Position numbers and translations under genes: made by a program. Below are positions 1 to 6,780 of a stretch of DNA of 16,793 nt, one piece after another. Source of the stretch: an uncultured Clostridia bacterium (GTDB taxonomy: Bacteria; Bacillota; Clostridia; TANB77; CAG-508); the NCBI GenBank assembly GCA_949746285.1, contig CATJZH010000143.1, positions 1 through 16,793 of the forward strand, given 5' to 3'. Position 1 is the stretch's first letter, and every line of letters starts with the position of its first letter. Under the pieces are notes generated by a model. The model was not told the origin of the DNA. It ran no database searches and was given only the letters and a program-made list of their open reading frames with translations.

Positions 1-3
1 CAT
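1..3 (-). CDS. Start codon of a leftward gene running off the window (partial)
   Basis: The window opens with CAT, the complement of ATG, preceded on the minus strand by a perfect Shine-Dalgarno AGGAGG (bases 9-14) at a 5-base spacing. This is a classic start in this genome, so a leftward gene almost certainly begins here. Only the start codon is visible, so nothing can be said of the product. It lies downstream of maf and trmL on the same strand, 231 bases after the trmL stop. A weak possible promoter of its own is TTGATA (complement of 60-65) with a TATAAA- or TAAATT-like box near 37-44. Confidence 0.7.
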
Positions 4-58
4 TTTCTCCTCCTTTTAATTAAAATATTATTATTTAATTTATATTAAATATAATATT

Positions 59-87
59 TTATCAATACGTTTTATAAAATTTATAAT
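59..87 (+). promoter_or_regulatory. Candidate sigma-A promoter for the left-edge RNA
   Basis: A -35-like TTATCA (59-64, four of six consensus bases) is followed after exactly 17 bases by a perfect -10 TATAAT (82-87). Transcription would start near base 94, at the left arm of the long inverted repeat described in the next entry. The surroundings are so AT-rich that a chance TATAAT is easy to get, so this is tentative. Confidence 0.35.
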
Positions 88-90
88 TAT

Positions 91-226
91 TAAATTATTA
101 AAATTAGTTAGGGAATCTCAAACTTGCCTTGAGGGCTCTGACTAATTTTATATTAGAGTTTCTATAAAAATTACTTGAACCAAGAATTGGAATGTTATTA
201 ATTAATATAACTAATTTCATAATTTA
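91..226 (+). ncRNA. Candidate structured, possibly bistable RNA of unknown family
   Basis: Two competing folds are visible. A local hairpin pairs TAAAATTAGTTAGGG (99-113) with CTCTGACTAATTTTA (136-150), 15 pairs in all, capped by CTCAA/TTGAG (117-121 with 129-133) around a 7-base loop. A long-range stem pairs AAATTAGTTA (101-110) with TAACTAATTT (208-217), extended by TAAATTAT (91-98) with ATAATTTA (219-226). Both use the same left arm, so they exclude each other. In the local hairpin, T109/G140 and G112/T137 are wobble pairs on the plus strand but A/C mismatches on the minus strand, which favours a plus-strand RNA. The left arm follows a promoter-like TATAAT. The core is clearly richer in GC than its flanks. 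I recognise no riboswitch consensus. A 6S-like or other regulatory RNA is possible but unproven. A 5' leader of the leftward gene at base 3 is the alternative. Confidence 0.4.
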
Positions 227-234
227 TAAATATA

Positions 235-735
235 TTATTTATCAAAATATGTACTAATTTCTTCTAAATTAAAAAAATCACATTGTCTAAAAATATCATA
301 AGCAACTATAGCTACTGCATTTGATAAGTTTAGTGATCTTAAAGCTTTTCTCATTGGTATTCTAACTGTTTTGTCTAAATATTTTTTAAGTATATCTTCA
401 GGAAGTCCCTTAGTTTCTTTTCCAAATAGCACAAAAATTTCATCAAATCCTGAATAATTAACATCTGAATAAACTTGTTTACCTTTTGTAGTTACAAAAA
501 ACATATTATTTTTTTCTGGTTCATATTTTTGTAGAAAATCTCCAAAACTTTTATGTTCTTCTATATCTAATTTATCCCAATAATCAAGCCCAGCTCTTTT
601 TACTTCTTTTTCAGAAACTGAAAATCCTAACGGATATACTAAATGAAGTTTAGCACCTATAGCTGCACATGTTCTAGCTATATTTCCAGTATTTTGTGGA
701 ATTTCTGGCTCTACTAAAACAATATTTAATTTCAT
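235..735 (-). CDS. trmL: tRNA (cytidine(34)-2'-O)-methyltransferase, SpoU/SPOUT family
   Basis: This 166-residue protein is a minimal SPOUT methyltransferase without an added RNA-binding domain, the usual size for TrmL/YibK. That enzyme 2'-O-methylates the wobble cytidine or uridine of certain leucine tRNAs using S-adenosylmethionine. All three family motifs are present: EIPQNTGNIAR (11-21), FGKETKGLP (104-112) and the knot-forming IPMRKALRSLNLSNAV (126-141). The start has an AAAGG-type ribosome binding site. It lies 19 bases after the maf stop codon on the same strand, so the two are probably co-transcribed from the consensus promoter upstream of maf. Family assignment is firm. The exact tRNA target is inferred from the family. 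Confidence 0.93.
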   Translation of the reverse strand: MKLNIVLVEPEIPQNTGNIARTCAAIGAKLHLVYPLGFSVSEKEVKRAGLDYWDKLDIEEHKSFGDFLQKYEPEKNNMFFVTTKGKQVYSDVNYSGFDEIFVLFGKETKGLPEDILKKYLDKTVRIPMRKALRSLNLSNAVAIVAYDIFRQCDFFNLEEISTYFDK

Positions 736-754
736 TTTTCTACCTTTCTATTTA

Positions 755-1330
755 TTATATTATTTCATTTTCTTTTAATATTCTATATACTTTATCTATT
801 GGAAGACCTATAGCACTCATATAATTTCCTTCTATTCTTTTAATAAATTTACTAAAAGAGCTTTGAATTGCATATGCACCTGCTTTATCATAAGGTTCTT
901 CTATATCTATGTAATTAATAATTTCATCTTCTGTAATATGTCCAACTTTTACCAAAGTTTTACTTATTTCTTTATATTCTTTATATTCCCCATGATCTTC
1001 TATTATAATAGCTAAACTAGTATATATAATATGGCAATCATTTTCCAATTCTTTAAGCATTTTAATTGCTTCTGCTCTATTTTTAGGTTTTCCAAATATT
1101 TTGTTATCTTTTACTACAATTGTGTCTGCACCTATAATTGTTCTATCTCCTTGTGTATTATTAAATACATCTAACGCTTTTCCATATGCCAATTCTTTTG
1201 ATTGTTCTGATATATCTAGCTGCTTATCTATTTTCTCTTCATAATTACTTACCAAAACTTCAAATTCTATTTTGGCTAAATCTAATATTGCTGCTCTTCT
1301 TGGTGATTGTGAGGCTAAAATTATTTTCAT
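755..1330 (-). CDS. maf: Maf family nucleoside triphosphate pyrophosphatase
   Basis: The 191-residue protein has the Maf signature ASQSPRR (6-12) at the N-terminus, the catalytic-loop IIGADTIVV (65-73, Asp69) and GKPKN (80-84), and is full length for the family. Maf proteins hydrolyse non-canonical or excess nucleoside triphosphates (dTTP, UTP and modified pyrimidines are typical) to the monophosphate and pyrophosphate, and are linked to housecleaning and septum control. Substrate preference cannot be read here. The start is preceded by AGGAG at good spacing and by a near-perfect sigma-A promoter (1370-1398). trmL follows closely on the same strand. Confidence 0.93.
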   Translation of the reverse strand: MKIILASQSPRRAAILDLAKIEFEVLVSNYEEKIDKQLDISEQSKELAYGKALDVFNNTQGDRTIIGADTIVVKDNKIFGKPKNRAEAIKMLKELENDCHIIYTSLAIIIEDHGEYKEYKEISKTLVKVGHITEDEIINYIDIEEPYDKAGAYAIQSSFSKFIKRIEGNYMSAIGLPIDKVYRILKENEII

Positions 1331-1369
1331 TTCTTTTTCTCCTTTTACTAATCTCCTTTTATTTTCTTA

Positions 1370-1398
1370 ATTATATAGTTTTAAAAAAATACTGTCAA
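1370..1398 (-). promoter_or_regulatory. Consensus sigma-A promoter for maf-trmL
   Basis: Reading the minus strand, TTGACA (complement of 1393-1398) is followed after exactly 17 bases by TATAAT (complement of 1370-1375). Both boxes match the consensus perfectly. Transcription would begin near base 1363, about 33 bases before the maf start. This predicts strong constitutive transcription. Confidence 0.8.
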
Positions 1399-1501
1399 TT
1401 ATTCTTTTTACAAAAAAAAATATAATTAATAAAAATTCCTACTTTTTCTTCTATGACTTCATTTTGCTGTCATTATATTTTAAAATACCATTTTTTCTCT
1501 A

Positions 1502-1530
1502 TTGAAAAATATAAATCTATATGTTAGAAT
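1502..1530 (+). promoter_or_regulatory. Sigma-A promoter for pflB
   Basis: TTGAAA (1502-1507) and TAGAAT (1525-1530) are separated by 17 bases, each one base from consensus. Transcription would begin near 1537, leaving a leader of about 70 bases. That leader contains a short inverted repeat ACATAT (1563-1568) / ATATGT (1580-1585) just upstream of the AGGAGG ribosome binding site (1596-1601). Whether a redox or carbon regulator binds there cannot be judged. Confidence 0.65.
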
Positions 1531-1606
1531 TTATAGTTGAAAAAATACAAAAAGAATAAAAAACATATATAAGGTCAAAATATGTATATATTTGTAGGAG
1601 GAAAAA

Positions 1607-3841
1607 ATGAAATTTAAAGAATGGGAAGATTTTAAATCAGGTAACTGGGAAGAAGAAGTTAATGTTAGAGATTTTATACAAAAAAATTATACTCCATATG
1701 AAGGAGATGATTCTTTCCTAGCTGATGCTACTGAAAAAACACAAAAACTTTGGAAAAATGTACTAGATTTATATAAAAAAGAAAGAGAAGCTGGTGGTGT
1801 TTTAGCTATTTCTAATGACATTGCCTCTACTATATCAAGTCATGATGCTGGTTATATAAATAAAGACCTAGAGCAAATTGTTGGTCTTCAAACAGATGCT
1901 CCTTTAAAAAGAGCTATTATGCCAACTGGTGGTATAAGAATTGTTGAAAAATCTTGCTCTGCATATAACCAAAAAGTTTCTGATGAAATAGAAAATATAT
2001 ATCATAATCATAGAAGAACTCATAATGATGGTGTATTCATGGCGTATACTCCTGAAATAAGAGCTGCTAGAAGTTCTCATTTAATTACAGGTCTACCTGA
2101 TGGTTATGGTCGTGGAAGAATAATTGGGGATTATAGAAGAGTAGCACTTTATGGAGTTGATTTTCTAATTCAAGAAAAGAAAAAAGATTTTACTCAATTA
2201 GAACATTCTAATATATCTGAAGAAACAATAAGACAAAGAGAAGAACATTCTGATCAAATACTTGCTTTAGAAGAGTTAAAAATAATGGCTCAGAAATATG
2301 GTTTTGATATTTCTAAACCAGCATCAAATGCTAAAGAAGCTGTGCAATGGACATATTTTGGATATTTAGGTGCTATAAAAGAACAAAATGGTGCTGCTAT
2401 GAGTATTGGTAGAACTGCTTCTTTCTTAGATATTTATTTTGAAAGAGATATAAAAAATGGTAAATTAACTGAAGCTGAAGCTCAAGAAATAATGGATCAT
2501 TTTGTTATGAAATTAAGATTAGTAAGATTTTTAAGGACTCCTGAATATGATGAACTGTTTAGTGGCGATCCTGTTTGGGTTACTGAAAGCATTGGTGGTA
2601 TGGGAATTGATGGTAGAACTCTAGTTACTAAAAATTCATTTAGAGTTTTACACACTTTAGAAACCTTAGGGCCTGCTCCTGAACCAAACTTAACAGTTTT
2701 ATGGTCAACAAAATTACCTAAAGGATTTAAAGATTATTGTTCAAAATTATCTATAAAAACAAGTTCAATCCAATATGAAAATGATGATTTGATGAGAGAA
2801 TATTGGGGTGATGATTATGGAATTGCTTGTTGTGTTTCTGCTATGAGAATTGGAAAGCAAATGCAATTCTTTGGTGCTAGAGCAAACTTGGCTAAAACTT
2901 TATTATATGCTATAAATGGTGGTAAAGATGAAATATCTGGAAAACAAGTTACAAATAAAACTGTTCCTGTTACTTCTGAATATTTAGATTATGATGAAGT
3001 TTGGGAAAAATTTGACAATATGTGTGATTGGGTTGCAAGAGTTTATATGAATGCATTAAATATTATTCATTACATGCATGATAAATATTGTTATGAAAAA
3101 TTAGAGATGGCTCTTCATGATAAAGAAATTTTAAGAACTATGGCTTGTGGTATAGCTGGTTTGTCAATAGTAGCTGATTCATTCTCAGCTATGAAATATG
3201 CAAAAGTAAAAGTTATAAGAGATGAAAATGGATTAGCTGTAGATTATAAAATTGAGGGTGACTATCCTAAATATGGAAATGACGATGACAGAGTTGATTC
3301 TATAGCAGTAGAAATAGTAAAAATGTTTATGAATAAATTAAAAAAACAACCAACATATAGAAACTCAAAACCAACAATGTCTATACTAACAATTACTTCA
3401 AATGTAGTTTATGGTAAAGCAACTGGTGCTACACCTGATGGAAGAGAAGCTGGAAAACCTTTTGGTCCTGGTGCAAATCCTATACATGGAAGAGATACCA
3501 ATGGTGCTTTAGCAGTGCTAAATACTATAACAAAATTACCTTATAAATATGCTGAAGATGGAATAAGTTATACTTTTGCAATAGTTCCTAGTGCTTTAGG
3601 AAAAACAGAAAATTCAAGAATAAATAATCTAACATCTTTACTTGATGGATATTTTGCTAAATTTAGTCATCATATAAATATAAATGTTTTTGATAGAGCA
3701 CTTCTAGAAGATGCAATGGAACACCCTGAAAAATATCCTCAACTTACTATAAGAGTTTCTGGATATGCAGTTAACTTTATAAAATTAACAAGAGAACAAC
3801 AATTAGATGTAATAAATAGAACTATTCATGAAAGAATTTAA
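1607..3841 (+). CDS. pflB: Pyruvate formate-lyase (formate C-acetyltransferase)
   Basis: This 744-residue glycyl-radical enzyme converts pyruvate and CoA to acetyl-CoA and formate in anaerobic metabolism in the cytoplasm. The two adjacent catalytic cysteines are seen in GIACCVSAM (Cys408, Cys409). The C-terminal glycyl-radical motif RVSGYAV has Gly719. Length is close to the well-studied E. coli enzyme of about 760 residues, and both signatures are intact, so it should be active. The ATG start has a perfect AGGAGG six bases upstream. The activase gene pflA follows 84 bases downstream on the same strand, with a strong terminator hairpin between them. That suggests the abundant enzyme is made in excess over its activase. 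No formate transporter gene is visible nearby. Confidence 0.98.
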   Translation: MKFKEWEDFKSGNWEEEVNVRDFIQKNYTPYEGDDSFLADATEKTQKLWKNVLDLYKKEREAGGVLAISNDIASTISSHDAGYINKDLEQIVGLQTDAPLKRAIMPTGGIRIVEKSCSAYNQKVSDEIENIYHNHRRTHNDGVFMAYTPEIRAARSSHLITGLPDGYGRGRIIGDYRRVALYGVDFLIQEKKKDFTQLEHSNISEETIRQREEHSDQILALEELKIMAQKYGFDISKPASNAKEAVQWTYFGYLGAIKEQNGAAMSIGRTASFLDIYFERDIKNGKLTEAEAQEIMDHFVMKLRLVRFLRTPEYDELFSGDPVWVTESIGGMGIDGRTLVTKNSFRVLHTLETLGPAPEPNLTVLWSTKLPKGFKDYCSKLSIKTSSIQYENDDLMREYWGDDYGIACCVSAMRIGKQMQFFGARANLAKTLLYAINGGKDEISGKQVTNKTVPVTSEYLDYDEVWEKFDNMCDWVARVYMNALNIIHYMHDKYCYEKLEMALHDKEILRTMACGIAGLSIVADSFSAMKYAKVKVIRDENGLAVDYKIEGDYPKYGNDDDRVDSIAVEIVKMFMNKLKKQPTYRNSKPTMSILTITSNVVYGKATGATPDGREAGKPFGPGANPIHGRDTNGALAVLNTITKLPYKYAEDGISYTFAIVPSALGKTENSRINNLTSLLDGYFAKFSHHININVFDRALLEDAMEHPEKYPQLTIRVSGYAVNFIKLTREQQLDVINRTIHERI

Positions 3842-3854
3842 TTAAATCTTATTT

Positions 3855-3885
3855 GGCAAACAATTCAAATTTGTTTGCCTTTTTT
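3855..3885 (+). terminator. Rho-independent terminator between pflB and pflA
   Basis: A perfect 9-base-pair stem, GGCAAACAA (3855-3863) with TTGTTTGCC (3871-3879), has a 7-base loop and is followed at once by six T residues (3880-3885). It sits 13 bases after the pflB stop codon. pflA lies downstream on the same strand, so the hairpin probably acts as a partial terminator that lowers pflA expression, or pflA has a promoter of its own in the AT-rich 40 bases that follow. Confidence 0.88.
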
Positions 3886-3925
3886 ATAATATATATGTTA
3901 AACTTATCTATAAAAGGAGATAACT

Positions 3926-4657
3926 ATGATAGGTAAAATTCATTCAATAGAATCATTTGGAACGGTTGACGGTCCTGGAATACGTTTTGTAATTTTTATG
4001 CAAGGCTGCACTTTAAAATGCAAATATTGTCATAATAGAGATACATGGAATACTAAAGCAGGTACTTCTATTACAGTCGAAGAATTAGTAAAAGAAATAT
4101 TGCATTATAAGTCATATATGGATAATTCCGGTGGAGGTGTTACTGTTTCTGGAGGGGAACCTCTTCTACAAGCAGAATTTGTTACTGAATTGTTCAAAAA
4201 ATTAAAAACACTTAATATTCATACAGCCTTAGATACTGCTGGTAGCATACCCATATCTTCAGAAATAAAAGATCTTTTAAAGTATACTGACTTAGTTCTT
4301 TTAGATATTAAACATATTGATGATTTAAAAGCTAAAAACTTAACTGGTTTTTCTAATAAAAATAATTTAGAATTTGCAAAATATTTAAGTAACATACAAA
4401 TTCCTGTATGGATTAGACAAGTTCTAGTTCCTGGATATACCGATGATAAATTCGATTTACAAAAATTAAAAGAATTTATATCTTCATTAAATAATGTTGA
4501 GAAGATTGAATTACTTCCCTATCACAACTTAGGCAAATTTAAATGGGAAGAACTTGGAGATAAATATGAACTTGAAAATGTTATTCCCCCTTCTTTTGAA
4601 GATATAAAAAAAGCCGAGCAAATTTTAGAAATAAAAAAAGAACAACAACGTAGATAG
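3926..4657 (+). CDS. pflA: Pyruvate formate-lyase activating enzyme (radical SAM)
   Basis: The 243-residue protein is a glycyl-radical enzyme activase. It uses a [4Fe-4S] cluster and S-adenosylmethionine to abstract a hydrogen from the radical glycine of pyruvate formate-lyase. The cluster cysteines are in the radical-SAM CX3CX2C motif as Cys28, Cys32 and Cys35 (GCTLKCKYCHN), and the SAM-binding SGGEP motif lies at 75-79. Length matches the single-domain PflA type, without the extra ferredoxin domain of other activases. It starts with AAAGGAG at good spacing and lies directly downstream of its target gene pflB. The last five codons plus the stop form one arm of a terminator hairpin. Confidence 0.97.
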   Translation: MIGKIHSIESFGTVDGPGIRFVIFMQGCTLKCKYCHNRDTWNTKAGTSITVEELVKEILHYKSYMDNSGGGVTVSGGEPLLQAEFVTELFKKLKTLNIHTALDTAGSIPISSEIKDLLKYTDLVLLDIKHIDDLKAKNLTGFSNKNNLEFAKYLSNIQIPVWIRQVLVPGYTDDKFDLQKLKEFISSLNNVEKIELLPYHNLGKFKWEELGDKYELENVIPPSFEDIKKAEQILEIKKEQQRR

Positions 4658-4684
4658 TTTTACTAATTTATCTACGTTATTGTT
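4641..4684. terminator. Long terminator hairpin between convergent pflA and the surface-protein gene
   Basis: AACAACAACGTAGATA (4641-4656) pairs with TATCTACGTTATTGTT (4669-4684): 15 of 16 positions match around a 12-base loop. On the minus strand the hairpin is followed by a U-rich run (complement of 4633-4640), making a good intrinsic terminator for the leftward sortase module. On the plus strand the T-run is poor, so termination of pflA is probably weaker. The left arm lies inside the pflA coding sequence and includes two bases of its stop codon. Confidence 0.75.
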
Positions 4685-4702
4685 TAATAACAAATATTTT
4701 TA

Positions 4703-6019
4703 TTAATATCCAGTTACTGGTAATTTTTTTACTTCATTATTTTTTAAATATGTAGTTTCTTTATCCACATTATATAAAGTTTCTGTGGAATTCTGTGTTA
4801 CTTCTATTATATCTACATTATTACTTATTTCTGAAACTGATTTAAGTGTATTATTAACTATAACTTCTACTTCTTCATTAAATTTAATATCTATTTCTAT
4901 TAAATCTTTATATAAATTGTATTCTTCTAATGTTTCTATTTCTTGAAGATAATATTTCCCAGGTTTTAACATATCTATTACAATTTCACCGTTTTCATTT
5001 GTAATTAAATTTTCTTTTAGTATATTTTTATTTGAATCTAATAAATTAAATTTCACTCCTGCTAATCTTTTTTCAGTTCCATATTCTTTTTTTATAACTT
5101 CGATTTTTGTAATATTTTTTAATGTATTTTCTTCCAGTACTCCTTGAGTTTCTTCTAACATAAATCCACTTATAGCATAACTTTGTTTGTCTGCAATAGT
5201 GCTTTTTCCATATACTATTGGCTTTGTTTCTATATTAGCATTAGCAATTATACTAAATGAACCTTTATCTGCTAAGTTATTTATAGGTGTCAATATTTTA
5301 AAACTTTCATTTATTTTAAAAATATTTTGCTCGTTATTTTGCATATTTGTAATTATACTACCTTCTGGTAAATTTCCATTTATTTCTATTCCATACTCGC
5401 CATTTTTAACAAGTGATTTTATACTATAACTTTTACTTACATAATTGTTATTTATCTCATCAGTTTTCCATTCTTCTGAATTAGATATTATTGAAATTTT
5501 ATTATTATCTTTTAAAACTTCTTTAGAATTTCTAGCATCATTTACTATCTTTAAAAAAGCATTAAATGTTCTTCTTCCTGCATCTGTATTTACTGCACTG
5601 TATTCTGATGTATTTCTATTAAACATTACTGCATATACAGCAAGCTTTGTAGCAGTATATGCCTCTTCCTCAGTATGCACATTAAGATCAATTATTGATT
5701 TATACGGATAACCATTTATTAATGTTTTCCATATAACTTCATTATTTAATTTTGTATCTCCTACAATACTATACTCTGGTGTTCCGTCATACCCTATTCC
5801 ATGTAATTGTGGATCTACACAATATGCAGGGTATATTGTTCTACCATCCTTTTGGTATACAACAAATGGTACATTTTGATCTATATTATTATGTTTTATA
5901 TATACTTCACATTGTTTTAATAGTTTTAGTTTTTGTGTTCCTATTTGAAAACCAAATGAAGTATAAAAAATACTTACTATTATTATAAATAGTAAACTTA
6001 CTATAAAAATTTTTTTCAT
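4703..6019 (-). CDS. Secreted thioester-domain/SpaA-type surface protein ending in LPVTGY
   Basis: The 438-residue protein starts with a signal peptide (Lys2-Lys3, hydrophobic to about residue 23). Residues about 35-160 resemble a TQXA/thioester adhesin domain: the cysteine is Cys67 in YPAYCVDP, and the second half of the motif reads TATKLAVYAV with Lys125 (codon 5645-5647) where the bond-forming Gln is expected. Residues about 301-392 form a SpaA/Cna-B-like fold (GVKFNLLDS, ENGEIVI, PGKYYLQEIE), where Lys310 or Lys311 and Glu360 could form an isopeptide. The sorting motif LPVTG (433-437) is followed by one Tyr and then the stop codon, so no membrane helix or basic tail exists. Downstream reading frames do not supply one. 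The gene sits 46 bases after the sortase gene, which probably processes it. Its Shine-Dalgarno (near 6052-6058) lies about 32 bases before the ATG, with a small hairpin between. Likely role: adhesin or pilin-like wall protein. Binding target unknown. Confidence 0.85.
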   Translation of the reverse strand: MKKIFIVSLLFIIIVSIFYTSFGFQIGTQKLKLLKQCEVYIKHNNIDQNVPFVVYQKDGRTIYPAYCVDPQLHGIGYDGTPEYSIVGDTKLNNEVIWKTLINGYPYKSIIDLNVHTEEEAYTATKLAVYAVMFNRNTSEYSAVNTDAGRRTFNAFLKIVNDARNSKEVLKDNNKISIISNSEEWKTDEINNNYVSKSYSIKSLVKNGEYGIEINGNLPEGSIITNMQNNEQNIFKINESFKILTPINNLADKGSFSIIANANIETKPIVYGKSTIADKQSYAISGFMLEETQGVLEENTLKNITKIEVIKKEYGTEKRLAGVKFNLLDSNKNILKENLITNENGEIVIDMLKPGKYYLQEIETLEEYNLYKDLIEIDIKFNEEVEVIVNNTLKSVSEISNNVDIIEVTQNSTETLYNVDKETTYLKNNEVKKLPVTGY

Positions 6020-6025
6020 TTTACT

Positions 6026-6058
6026 TTATGTCACATTAAATTTATGACATTACCTCCT
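6026..6058 (-). promoter_or_regulatory. Shine-Dalgarno separated from its start by a hairpin
   Basis: On the minus strand a strong AAGGAGGT is followed by ATG TCA TAA, a two-codon ORF. Then comes an inverted repeat, ATGTCA with TGACAT around an 11-base loop, and only afterwards the real start at 6019. A TAA stands in frame two codons before that start, so the coding region cannot begin earlier. If the hairpin forms, the effective spacing from Shine-Dalgarno to ATG drops to about 10 bases. Confidence 0.5.
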
Positions 6059-6065
6059 TTTTAAT

Positions 6066-6642
6066 TTATTTTACTTCTATTGCTTGTACACATCTTCTAA
6101 GTTTGGGCTTATTTTCTACACAAGTTATAAGTGTTAATCTATTGTCTTCTGTATTTTCAAGATTTGACCATTCAGTATCTTTTATAATTAATCTCGAAAT
6201 TATAACATATGTCCTTTTAGTTTCTTTATATGTATAATAAATATAATCTCCTTCCTTTAAATCTTTTAATTTCTCAAAATAGTTTACTTGGTATCCTCTA
6301 TTATGTGCCGCTAATCCTATATTTCCTATATCTTTTTTAGTTTCTTCAAAATGTCCAATATAATTATTTAAAATTTCTTTACTTGTTCCCTCTGATATAT
6401 TAGCAACTAAATTAATTTTCGGTATCTCAAGTTTCCATTCATTAAAGTTTATTTCATCTTCTAAAAGTTCATTTGTTGTACTACTATTAGATACTATATT
6501 GTGCTTTTTAATAATTTCATTTGTACTTTGATAACTCTTTTCTGATTTGAAATTTAGTAGCAAACTAAATATACTACAAATAATACTTATACAGACAAGC
6601 GTTATCTTTAATTTTAAATTATAAAAACAAAACTTTTTTCAC
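6066..6642 (-). CDS. Sortase (transpeptidase), N-terminal anchor out of frame by one base
   Basis: The uninterrupted frame covers 165 codons from a TTG at 6563. It holds the sortase beta-barrel signature with catalytic His87 in GLAAHNRGY, Cys148 in LTLITC and Arg156/157 in KLRRC (numbered from that TTG). Sortases cleave LPXTG-like motifs between Thr and Gly and join the substrate to the wall or a pilin. The class is uncertain, D-like at best. The TTG lacks a Shine-Dalgarno and the product would have no membrane anchor. Upstream the same frame stays open and encodes a typical signal anchor (KLKITLVCISIICSIFSLLL) but has no start codon. A GTG at 6640-6642 with AAGGA in front lies one base out of frame, followed by an A6 run (6634-6639). 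Five A residues would give a clean 191-residue sortase starting MKKFCFYN. As written, GTG reads only seven codons to TAA. The surface-protein gene follows. Confidence 0.82.
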
Positions 6643-6730
6643 CTCTTTTCCTTATGAAATTTTAATTTTTGATTTTTTTGAATCTGAAATGATTCTAAGA
6701 TTTATAAATTTATTGAAATAAATTTGTTAT

Positions 6731-6759
6731 ATAATACTACGTTTTTTCTATTTTGTAAA
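6731..6759 (-). promoter_or_regulatory. Sigma-A promoter for the sortase/surface-protein module
   Basis: Minus-strand TTTACA (complement of 6754-6759) and TATTAT (complement of 6731-6736) are 17 bases apart, each one base from consensus. Transcription would start near 6724, leaving a leader of about 80 bases. This leader contains two small hairpins: AAATTTAT/ATAAATTT with loop TTCA, and GAATC/GATTC with loop ATTTCA. Confidence 0.6.
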
Positions 6760-6780
6760 GTACTTTTTTATATTTTTTAA

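Noticed and set aside
91..226. ZTP (pfl), SAM, TPP, purine or T-box riboswitch
   Set aside because: The conserved core motifs of these families could not be found on either strand, so the region is kept only as an unassigned structured RNA.
1563..1585. ACATAT...ATATGT inverted repeat before pflB as a regulator operator
   Set aside because: Only six bases per arm, AT-only apart from one C/G, and not matching Rex or FNR sites. Too weak to list as an operator.
5187..5988. Plus-strand ORFs opposite the surface-protein gene
   Set aside because: Hydrophobic shadow frames of an AT-rich gene. The minus-strand protein has clear domains and a signal peptide.
6628..6642. A AAA AAG-type slippery heptamer suggesting -1 programmed frameshift in the sortase gene
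   Set aside because: A -1 shift after GTG AAA AAA leads to another frame that stops within a few codons. The sortase frame needs a +1 shift or loss of one A, so the classic -1 mechanism does not fit.
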